A stretch of DNA of 64,000 nucleotides from Puccinia triticina. Taxonomy: Eukaryota; Basidiomycota; Pucciniomycetes; Pucciniales; Pucciniaceae. Every line of letters begins with the position of its first letter. The stretch's first letter is position 1. The stretch lies in assembly GCF_026914185.1 (NCBI RefSeq), contig NC_070564.1, positions 6,448,001-6,512,000 of the forward strand, in the 5' to 3' direction. Below are positions 41,866-50,845 of the stretch, piece after piece. The notes beneath the pieces are model-generated. The model was not told the DNA's origin. It searched no databases and saw only the letters and a program-made list of their open reading frames with translations. The position numbers were made by a program, and so were the translations under genes.

Positions 41866-43158
41866 CACCAGGAAAAAAAAATAGTCACTTGATGGCAAGT
41901 GACATGATGCAGCTTTGGTTTCTGCTCCAGAGCTACTCCAGCGCTGCTCCAAGTCTGCTCCACCAGCACTTGTAGAGCTTGCAGGACTGCACCAGAGCAC
42001 TCAATGTGGCACAGTCAGCTGATCCTAATTTTTTCCCAGGAACAGCTGATGCTCATCATAAGCTGAGCAGTAGGCATTGACTGAGCCTGAGCCAAAACTG
42101 AGCATTGGCTGAGCCTTGGCCACAGCTGAGCATTGGATATTCCAAGCCTGAAACAAATCCAAGTGTCAGCTGGACCAAGAATATTCCAAATCTGAGCATC
42201 AGCTTAGCCAACAATGGTCCAAAGCTGAGCATCATCTTGGAAAAGGCTTGTGCAGAGCTTAGGATCAGCTGGGACAATACTGTTCCAAAGATTAACACCA
42301 GCTGGGCCAAAATTTTCAAAAGCTGAGCATCAGCTGAGCCAATGCTGGTACAAAGCTGAGCATTGACTGAGCCAAGGCTGTTCCAAAGCTGAGTATCAGA
42401 TTTTTTGAGACTATTCAAAAGATTAATATCACCTGAGCCAAGGCTGTTCCACAGCATATCATCAGCTGAGCCAAGGCTGGTCCACAGCTGAGCATCAGCT
42501 GAGCCAAGGCTGGTCCACAGCTGAGCATCAGCTGAGCCAAGGCTGGTCCACAGCTGAGCATCAGCTGAGCCAAGGCTGGTCCACAGCTGAGCATCAGCTG
42601 AGCATCAGCTGAGCCAAGGCTGGTCCACAGCTGAGCATTGTCTTAGCCAAGGTTGGTCCACAGCTGAGCATCAGCTGAGCCAAGGCTGTTCCACAGATGA
42701 GCATAAGCTGTTACAGGAGTGGTCAGACTCAGAATCTGAGCATTGGCTGGGCCGAGATTTATCCAAAGCTGAAAATCAGCTGAGCCAATACTGGTCCAAA
42801 GCTGAGCATTGGCTGGGCCAATGATAGTCCTAATCCGAGTCTAAGCTGAGCCGTGACTGGAATAAAGCTGAAAATAAGCTGGGCCAGGACTGGTTCTGAT
42901 CTGGGCAACAAAGCTGAGCATGAGCTGGGCACCAAAGCTGAGCATAAGCTGGGAGCTAAAGCTGAGTATCAGCTGACCAGAAATGGGGATCAGTGGTGCC
43001 CAGCAAAAACCGAGGATCTCCTGTGGAAATTCTTAAACTGGTTAGATGGTGGGTAGATGGTGGGTAGATGATGGGTAGATGGTGGGTAGATGGTGGGTAG
43101 CCCGCTGGAGCTGGCATGATGTCACTTGTCATCAAGTGACTATTTTTTTTTCCTGGTG
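41866..43158. mobile_element. Non-autonomous TIR element filled with minisatellite DNA
   Basis: 1293 bp with 45-bp terminal inverted repeats starting CACCAGGAAAAAAAAATAGT (two mismatches between the arms). TTA at 41863-41865 and 43159-43161 is a 3-bp duplication, compatible with PIF/Harbinger or CACTA-type transposition. The interior is almost wholly variants of AGCTGAGCATCAGCTGAGCC and GGTGGGTAGAT. The minus-strand open frame at 42056-42457 is a by-product of the repeat. No transposase. Confidence 0.85.
42473..42720. repeat. 33-bp minisatellite
   Basis: About seven head-to-tail units of AAGGCTGGTCCACAGCTGAG plus CATCAGCTGAGCC, the first four nearly identical. More diverged units extend across 42010-42990, so the whole TIR-element interior may have grown from this unit. 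Confidence 0.85.
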
Positions 43159-43496
43159 TTATCTGCTTGCTATCTACAATTTAAATCAAATTTGATCAGA
43201 TCAAAATCAATAGCACATGGTTTACGTTTGACCAATCACAAGTTTATGTTGGACCAGTCACAGTCAGAAAACTTAGGCCCTGTTTTTTTAGCAATACGTT
43301 GCAAGTGTAGATGTGTAAATTTTGGACAAAATCCTTCTACCACCCAATTCCATCCACCAAAACCTGATCAGGTGTTGCAAGAGTTTGCATTATAGGAGCA
43401 GGCCTTAATCATCACACTTGCTTCAAATTAACCAAAGATCTCCAACTCAAATTTTGTTCCAAAGGAATAGCTTGGTATTAAAGGCTAAAGGCCCTG

Positions 43497-43523
43497 CAGC
43501 GGCGTAGCCGCCTTGGCCTCTAG
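43497..43523 (+). mobile_element. Helitron-like 3' terminus (tail pair, left)
   Basis: CAGCGGCGTAGCCGCC, TTGGCCT, CTAG, then T. It has the same plan as 29694-29722. Faces its inverse at 43926-43952 with 28 of 28 positions matching but one. Confidence 0.45.
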
Positions 43524-43925
43524 TACAAATAAAATACCCACAGCCAAGCCTGGTGTACACCTCAGGATACTCCCATACGGAGCAAAGGACTTAGTGTTTG
43601 CACCCACAAAAGTCCCCTCTATAAATAGAGGCCTATTTGGCCCTCAGGAAAAGATCCCCCAGACCATTCACCGCCCATAAACCGTAAGTTTGCCGTGAAT
43701 ATTCTCTCCTGCTACTACAGTAGCCCCTTCTTATAAACCATCCCCAGCACGCAAAATCACTGGATTAAACCCTTTAAATCATCAAAATTCCCTTATTAGC
43801 ATATTTAAAGCTTTATCCTTATAAGTAGTTGCCGTAATACCACCGCCTCTGTCAAGCAGCCAATCAGTTTAAGCGCTTACCACCTACTTTTACGCCAAAT
43901 TAATTCCCTGTAATTAATAATTACA

Positions 43926-43952
43926 CTAGAGGCCATGGCGGCTACGCCGCTG
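43926..43952 (-). mobile_element. Helitron-like 3' terminus (tail pair, right)
   Basis: Inverse of the terminus at 43497. The two may instead be terminal inverted repeats of a 456-bp MITE, but no target duplication flanks them. Confidence 0.4.
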
Positions 43953-45720
43953 TGTGTCATTGCTCAAGGCAGACATCTACTTTTCAAGAGTCCACCCAGG
44001 CATAACTGCAGGCTTGTCGCACAGGTCAATCTCAATTGAGATGAATACTTCGAATTTCAGCTAAGTCAAGCTGGACACCTGTCACACAAACCTCCCACTA
44101 CCGGGCATCTATGCACTTCGCGGTTCCCAGCAATTGAAAATTTCATTTCACGGTGAAGTGTGACTCCCATCAATTCTCCATTATAGATCTCGTCTCTCTA
44201 ACCAGATTTCCTTTGACAAGAGGCCAGCATTTTATGAATATGATTTCCCTTCTTTATTTGGAAGTTCCACAAGCTCTAGCTTGAAATCTTGCTTGGCAAA
44301 AATGGCAACTAAAATACCTAGGCTAATTGGGCTGATATTTTGCATAAAAAAGCAAATCTAAATACAATCTATCCACAAAATGTCAAATTTATCTTATACT
44401 ATAATACAATCATATGATTATCATGTGGCCTATTCTCTCACCGCACATTATTCGATCCAATGCAAACGCAATGAAAATTCACTCGTCAGAGGATACGGCG
44501 GCTTTGCCGCTGTGGGTACAAGCCTCAGGCTGAACCTTCACTCCCCCCAAGGGCTCACAGAAGCTATGACACGTTTGCACCATGCATAATCCCACTATTT
44601 TCACCTGAAACTCGTCCAAGCAAAACATACAAGACAATAATCCCTGCCACCTTACAAAGCTTCAAGTGCCCAGTCTAACACAGCCTGACATTGGACAGCC
44701 TATAGTATCATCGATCTCAACATGGTTGGTGTTAAGGAGATTTGTTCAGGTGACAAGCATGAGTCTCATCACTATCAAAAGGCTATTAATTGAACAATTG
44801 CTAAATTCAAGGGTCTGCTTCCGCACCAATTTCAGTCAGCCGGCGAGAAAATTATACCTGTGATAAACAGTTAAACCTAATTGAAAGCAACCCATACTGT
44901 CCGTACAAGTCATTCTTCGGAATCAAATGCGCCGGGGACGCGACTGGAGACTACCTTTTATGAGCGATCAACAATTAATTGGATACAACAAAGATAAGAC
45001 TTGTAAAAAATTGTCTTACTCTAACAATACACCGTCCGGTTTGGATTTGCACACCTATCAACAAGCCAGCAAACCACGCCCGGCACCCCAATAGACTCAA
45101 ATTCAACCCTATCGTTGTCGCCAGTGTGGGAGAAATGAAGTAATTTACAGTAACATGCCTAAAGTCGAACTATACATGTGTGTCAGCCTCATTTTGTCAG
45201 GTTCAAACCTTGTAGCGCATACCTTGTGAAGTACTACGATAGAGTAATCGGGCCCCAGGCCTGGATGCTTCCCGCAAGTCATCAAGAGCTCCACAATTGT
45301 GCCGACGGCGTTGACAAGCAGGTGTTGAAAATCCAAGTTAGTTCTTGTCTTGGGTGAATGAATAGGAGTTGCCAATGTGAAGTCAAGTTCAAGGGCCCAA
45401 TCGCAACTGAACCCAGAAATTGAGCCCTTCATTGAGTAACTACGGCGAAACGCTATATTTGTCCTGCTGAAAACCCTCACGTTTAAGTTCAAGGGAAAAA
45501 ATGGCATAGCCCCATTGACCTCAGAGAAGCCCAAAGAAGATTATTCTCTGCAACACCTAACCGGTCTATATCCAAAGAAATCTGAGAGAGAGTATCAGCA
45601 AGCTATCAAACAGGTCAGATTATTTCGACTGACATCACCCTCAACAAAAATATTGCCTCAAAAGTTCAGGCAGTCTGTTTTGCCAAGGGAATTTTCCGTT
45701 GATTTAAGGGCACAATTGTA
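43953..45720. other. Non-coding stretch with one weak open frame
   Basis: A 129-codon minus-strand frame (45145-45534) contains LDFQHLLVNAVGTIVELLMT and has no recognised domain; it may be an exon remnant. A GCGGCTTTGCCGC hairpin at 44497-44509 resembles the Helitron-like ends. Nothing else supported. Confidence 0.35.
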
Positions 45721-45734
45721 ACAGTCCCCTGGTA

Positions 45735-46090
45735 GGGCCCAATAAGCAAGTCCGGTCGGCGTGGTGATAGAAAATGTATGGTTTAGCATGCAATTAAACA
45801 GCTGCGGTCTTTCTCGGACCAGTCTGGTTGACTAAAACTGCGGCTCAAAGAGTCGTGACAAGAGCCGGGGCAGGTTCATTTGGGTGGGGCAATATAACTG
45901 AGTCCAGGGGCGTGGTGATGGCAGGCCTGGTTGTCGAGTAGTATAACAAAGGGTCCGAGCACACAATTTGGGCATGTAGTTGATAAAGAGAAGGTCGGAC
46001 TGGTCTGGTTGACTGATACTATGGCTGTAGCTCAGAAGAGAGAGAAGTCGGGGTCAAGTCTCTGCTGAGCTAGGAAAGAGGAATGGTGGG
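45735..46090. repeat. Imperfect tandem duplication of about 180 bp
   Basis: GGCGTGGTGAT ... CTGGTTGACT ... GCTCARAAGAG occurs twice in the same order (about 45755-45855 and 45906-46045). Non-coding. Confidence 0.5.
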
Positions 46091-46207
46091 ACTATGTCGG
46101 CTGGAGTTGAGTCTTGTGACATGTTTGTGAAGTGCGCGGTGCGGGCAGGCTTCACAGTGTAACTTGCTTAGATTGTGTGGGATGATGCGCAAGATGCAAG
46201 GCTTTTA

Positions 46208-46364
46208 TGGTATTCAAAATTGCATAAGATTTTTTTACATAAAATCATAAACTGCAATTTTGGCTGGGAGATGTCACTTTAAGTTTTATGCACGCTGACA
46301 TCTCCCAGCCAAAATGGGCTTTATGATTTTATGTAAACAGTGGCATATGCAATTTTGAATACCA
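46208..46364. mobile_element. Mariner-type MITE
   Basis: 157 bp. TGGTATTCAAAATTGCATA at the left is inverted at the right. The inner arms ACATCTCCCAGCCAAAAT also pair. TA at 46206-46207 and 46365-46366. Family of the fragment at 14379 and a relative of the one at 15166. Confidence 0.85.
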
Positions 46365-46484
46365 TATTTGTGCCAAGCCAATTTCTAAGGTTTAATGTTG
46401 TGAGTGCAAGAAACTATGTTGGTTTGAAGAAACCACCCAGCCAAACTCAGATTCTAGGCTCTGCAAAAGGGGGTGATAGCGCGG

Positions 46485-46555
46485 AAGTCCCTCCTGCCAA
46501 GGGCTATCGGAGGCTTGCTTCGCAAGACCAGACGCCCGCAGCAGCGAGGGACTTG
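46485..46555. repeat. AAGTCCCTC/GAGGGACTT inverted-repeat module, copy 1
   Basis: A GC-rich loop of about 50 bp is enclosed by AAGTCCCTC and its inverse GAGGGACTT. A similar module with a different loop is at 54231-54283. Confidence 0.45.
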
Positions 46556-46578
46556 TGATAAGTTTGCGCCAGTACATA

Positions 46579-46710
46579 CAGCTGATGTGTAAAAGGTTGC
46601 TGTTTTCCGCGCTTGTTTATTTTTTTTTGCAACCCAAATTTTTTTTTTCACCCCCGAATATTTCTTCCCCCGGCGGGGAAGCCCTGGTCACGCCCCGGCC
46701 TCCTCAGCTC
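46579..46710 (+). repeat. Left terminal inverted repeat of the Tc1-type transposon
   Basis: Starts CAGCTGATGTGTAAAAGG, includes poly-T tracts and CCCCCGGCGGGGAAGCCC. It matches 50497-50630 inverted with a handful of differences; similarity continues weakly to about 46735. Confidence 0.9.
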
Positions 46711-46783
46711 TCCAAAAGCACCGGCCGCAAACCGCCGCAAACCGTTGACACCGTCAAACAACGATTTCAGGTTGCCTACCACC

Positions 46784-48802
46784 ATGGAACAAGGTATGTA
46801 TTTTTATTCTTTTTCTTCTTATCTTTGATCTGTTCCATTAAATAATCATTGTTTTCTTTTTTCTTCAGACTATTCCAGTCTCATCGAGCAAAGCGGGTCG
46901 CTAGACGAAATTGATGAGTGGTTGTTTGGCCCCAAAAGTCCAAAAACTCCGTCCCCAGCCGCTGATCCCTCAAGCACGTCAAAAAGCCCTTCCGTAACAG
47001 TTGTTGGCTCGGTATCAGAACAATCACGGGAACCAACCTCAAAGGATCAAGCTGAAAGTGACGAAAAGGTCAAGATCTTGCTTGATTATTGACTGTACGT
47101 TCCCAAACCAAAAGCTGTAATGTCTGGTCGAGCGACAAAAAGACAAAAGGTCCCGGCCAATGTTCCCGAAGAGAAATACACAAAAGTTGTTCCTCAGAAG
47201 AAAATTTACTTTTCTTGGAAGGTATCCAACAGCAATCTCACAGCTTTCAAGCGTTTTGCCATCCACATGATTACTACTCATGATGCAAAACAGTTTGGGA
47301 CTCACGCTCAACTTTGCGAAAACAAAGGAGAAATTAATTGGTACGCAATCATTCCTCATGGTGGGCAATTCCAAGAGAAGAACAAGACGATGGTGGATGA
47401 AGCCGAAGTACTAGCCGAATTTCTTGAGGTGGCCTCAACTACAGAGAATTTCAAGGATAAGATTACCATCTTATTGGTTCAAAATGATCCCAAGGTGGCT
47501 GCCGAGGTGTGTAGTTTCAAATTTGATCAAATTTAAATCTATTCGCATTCTAATTTGCAATTTTATGACTTTTTTGTTTCATTACAATCAGAGAAACAAA
47601 GCTTTAAGACAGCTATCACAGCAAGAACGGGGTAACAAACAATTGCCAGAGCCCGAGCCTTCGGCTGGCGCAACTCATGCGCAAGACATACTGAACAACA
47701 TGTTTCAGATCAAAGCGACCCACATCCCACGTGAAAGCTTGACCGGATCCCACGAACTTCCGGTAATGATCAGCCCAAACGATCCAACCCGTTTCATTGC
47801 ACTCTATCACGATCGAGTGGCCCTTTGGGCCCGAGCCATGGCAAGTAGCTTTTTATATATGTATTGAATCATTTTCTTTCGTTAATAATCCTTCTTACAT
47901 ATCTTTTTGATTTACAGGCTAATAACCCCGAGATAACCGTGCACAACCCACCAAAAGGGCCAGGGTTCGAATTCCAGACGAAGGAGGAGTACAAAAGGCT
48001 CTCAAGCCGACGTCGAGAGCATGAAACCGATGCTAGTCCGATCAATAAAAGTACTAGAACGCCCCAAAACACCGGCAGCCCTACACACATATCGCCTGCA
48101 AGTAATGCCACCGAGATCTCGCCTGCAAGTAACGTCAACCCAAACTTGCCTGCGAATGTCTCCCCGTCGCTGGCAGCATCGTTTCATGGGTTCGGGATTG
48201 GTGGCTTTCCCCCAATGATGGGTTGGCCAACTTCATCTTGGGCGTGGGGGCTCCCACCAAACACTTACACATCCTACCACGCAATGCCTGCAGCCACCGC
48301 CGCCGCCGGTTTTCCAACCCCTGCCGCCAGTAATCTCGCTGCAGCCGCCGGTAATCTCGCTCCAGCTGCCGGCATTCCCGCCGCCGCCGGTTTTCTGACC
48401 CCCGCCGCCAGTAATCTCGCTGCAGCCGCCGGTAATCTCGCTCCAGCTGCCAGCATTCCCGCCGCAGCCACCGGCATTCCCGCCACTACCCCCGGTATTC
48501 CCGCCGCTGCCACTGCTGCTTTTCCAGTCAGTCAGGTACCAGTGCCTACTTTGTCCCCGGCCCCCTCAGACGATTCTGTGGATATCAGCGAGTACTTACA
48601 CTTCTGCCACGTGGATCCAACTGACGAAGCCCTCAAAAAGGCCCTAGAAAAATACGGAATCAATCATTATTCAGGTTTCGAACACTTCAAGCCTGAAGAG
48701 TTGGAATCCAAGGGGGTTAAGAAGAGCCACGCCCGGTTGCTTGTGGGCAGCATCAAAAAGTTTGCCCGCCATCTCCGAAGGCGCCGCGAACAACTCCATT
48801 AA
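46784..48802 (+). CDS. Passenger gene of the Tc1-type transposon: Ala/Pro-rich protein with SAM-like C-terminus
   Basis: Model exons are 46784-46793, 46869-47506, 47592-47840 and 47918-48802 (1782 nt, 593 aa), with introns GTATGT...CAG, GTGTGT...CAG and GCAAGT...CAG, the last a GC-AG intron. One in-frame TGA at 47090-47092 splits exon 2; the frame is otherwise continuous. The N-terminus is acidic and Ser/Pro-rich, followed by a conserved-looking 130-residue region (KKIYFSWKVSNSNLTAFKRF onward). Residues about 400-490 are Ala-rich repeats (AAAGNLAPAA). The last 75 residues (DISEYLHFCHVDPTDEAL ... KKSHARLLVGSIKKF, basic RRRRE end) look like a SAM-type helical bundle. Function unknown; perhaps a DNA- or transposase-binding partner, or a captured host gene. 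ATG 46784 has ACCACC before it, a good fungal start context. Confidence 0.65.
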
Positions 48803-49182
48803 AGTGACATTGTAATTTTTCTATCTATCCAGTTTTTCGTTGTACTTGATTCCTGCTTGATTTCCTTTCTTCTCTCTATCTCTCTCGATCTCCACTAAAA
48901 AGGTACACTATGTGATTTTATCCTGCTAGAAGTTGAGCCCAAAAAATTGTTGTCTTGATGAATTGAATGCAATATCAATGAATTGTCGTGTTTACAATCA
49001 AAATATCAGATTATAAGAATATCACAAGTTAAATTGTGTTTTGCTTATAAAAATATCAAAAGTTCAATTGGTTGTGAATGCTAAACTTACGAGCATCACA
49101 ATGAAATGAGCATTTTTTTGGTGATTTATCATACATAGCAGGGGATCAATTGAATTCATTTCTAATGTCTCTACCATACATG
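48803..49182. other. Convergent intergenic region of the Tc1-type transposon
   Basis: AT-rich, containing CTCT repeats and several ATATCA/TATAAAAATATCA words (48960-49080). It should hold both 3' untranslated regions and polyadenylation sites. No gene. Confidence 0.6.
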
Positions 49183-50289
49183 TTAAGGGACAAAATACCC
49201 CGCGCCGAGAAAAAGTTTGCGAGTCAAGTCGGCTGTAAAAACAAAACTAACAAAAGCTTCAATGACCTCGTAGTCCTCCTCGCCACCCGTAAGTAGATCC
49301 TTGTTGCGTTGCAAAGCCGACTTGTAAACCGCAAAGCCCTTCTCAATCGGGTTTAAATCGGGTGAATAAGCAGGAAGATACTGTAAAAGACACCCGCGTG
49401 CCTCGACTATTTCTTCGATGCGACCGTGGTGGTGAATCTGTGCATTGTCCATGACAAGCACACTACGAGGTCCGGGAAATGGGTTCATTGATGGGACCTG
49501 ATCCAAAAACTTGCATCAGCAACGAAGCCCAGAAGAGAAATAAATTGCTTTGCTGACCAGAATGTGTTCCAGGAAAAATTCAAACGATGTCCGATTCATC
49601 GTTTCTTCCTGGACCATGTGCGCAACCAAGCCATCGGAGGCAATAGCTGGGATGATGTTGTACTGATGGGTGCTCCTCTCGCGCGGCACCCTTGCGGTTC
49701 TCTGGCCAACCGGAGCCCAGCCTCTCGTTCGCATTGCCACCTCAAGCGAGACTCCCGATTCATCTAAGAATGAAATAATTAAGTATTAGAAAAGGTTCAG
49801 GTTGTTACTAGATGGAAATTACGTGCCTGTAAATACTAGATAGGAGGCTGGCACACAGCTGATCCGCGAGATGTAAAAAGCCCTGGCTTCGGGGTCCTGA
49901 CGAGGGTTTACAGTTCTAATTGTTTTTTTGGACATGTTTAGTCGCTCGTGAAGGGTTTTAGAAATGGTTTTTAGGCACACCGAGATCCCATGCTCCTCGA
50001 CTAACGCCCGCTGGATTTCATCGAGATACACGGTCGGTTTTTCGGCAATCATCTCTCTGATGAAATCAACATCTTCGTCCAGCAATTCAAATGGCCGGCC
50101 TCGGGTTTCACACGTGGAGGGATCACATACAACGGCTCGTGTCCTTTCGTACAGATTTGTCCATCGGCGAAGAGAATCGACACTGATCGAAGAGGCTAAC
50201 GAGGTGTTGATCTCGGCTAGAGTCTTCCCATCGAGTGCAGCTCTGATAACTGAGTATTTGAACTCAGCAGAGTACTTGCGATAACCCAT
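49183..50289 (-). CDS. Tc1/IS630-type DD34E transposase, three exons
   Basis: Exons on the minus strand are 50289-49827, 49763-49558 and 49509-49183, giving 331 aa, the usual Tc1 size. Intron 1 is GC-AG (donor GCACGT, 63 nt); intron 2 is GT-AG (donor GTCAGC, 48 nt). Both joins keep the frame. The N-terminus has two helix-turn-helix regions (FKYSVIRAALDGKTLAEIN; ISVCLKTISKTLHERLNM). The catalytic triad is D in FTDESGVS, D in VMDNAQIHHH and E in SPDLNPIEKG, with 34 residues between the last two. The family cuts at the TIRs and inserts at TA. No stop or missing catalytic residue was seen, so it may be functional. Confidence 0.9.
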
Positions 50290-50496
50290 CTCTACAAATC
50301 GTAAAAAAATCAGTACACGGAGATGAGATTTGGCCGGCTCTTCTGAATAATTGAGTTGAAAGATACACTCACCAGCTGATTTAATTTTTCGTCGCTGGAT
50401 GATTCCAACAGTATGCGGCCGAGGTTTAGCGGGCTTGATCGTTGGTGGTTGAGATTTGGCGGGATTGATGGTTTGCGGCCGGCCGGTGTTGTTGGT

Positions 50497-50630
50497 GAGC
50501 TGAGGAGGCCGGGGCGTGACCAGGGCTTCCCCGCCGGGGGAAAAAATATTCGGGGGTGAAAAAAAAAAAAATTGGGTCGCAAAAAAAAATAAACAAGCGC
50601 GGAAAACAGCAACCTTTTACACATCAGCTG
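50497..50630 (-). repeat. Right terminal inverted repeat of the Tc1-type transposon
   Basis: Inverse of 46579-46710, two bases longer in A/T runs. Followed by TA. Confidence 0.9.
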
Positions 50631-50845
50631 TACATGGGCGGAGTGGTAAACTACCTGGACCAGCTTCCAAACCAGCCTTCCGATCACTCTTGACAACTCT
50701 CGACTATCTCAACCACGAACGCAAATCCAATCGCACTGACTCCGACGAGCGCATACGTAAGTGTAATACATCAAGCCCCCAGTAGTCCTTGCTGACCAGT
50801 CACTTCCTACATGACTCCAGAATCCTGCCGAATCAACATTGAATC

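Larger units (their letters stand above)
46579..50630. mobile_element. Two-gene Tc1-type (DD34E) DNA transposon
   Basis: 4052 bp, bounded by CAGCTGATGTGTAAAAGG inverted repeats about 132 bp long and nearly identical, with TA at 46577-46578 and 50631-50632. It carries a minus-strand DD34E transposase in three exons and a plus-strand 593-codon gene of unknown role, arranged convergently. Tc1-like elements usually carry only the transposase and are under 2 kb. The near-identity of the long TIRs suggests recent movement. Confidence 0.9.

Noticed and set aside
42056..42457. 133-codon minus-strand protein
   Set aside because: It is an in-frame translation of the minisatellite and varies with the repeat.
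42440..42720. CRISPR-like array
   Set aside because: Units are head-to-tail without distinct spacers, inside a TIR element of a eukaryote. It is a minisatellite.
43497..43952. Firm call of a 456-bp TIR MITE
   Set aside because: No target duplication flanks it and an unpaired copy of the end exists at 29694, so Helitron-like ends are at least as likely.
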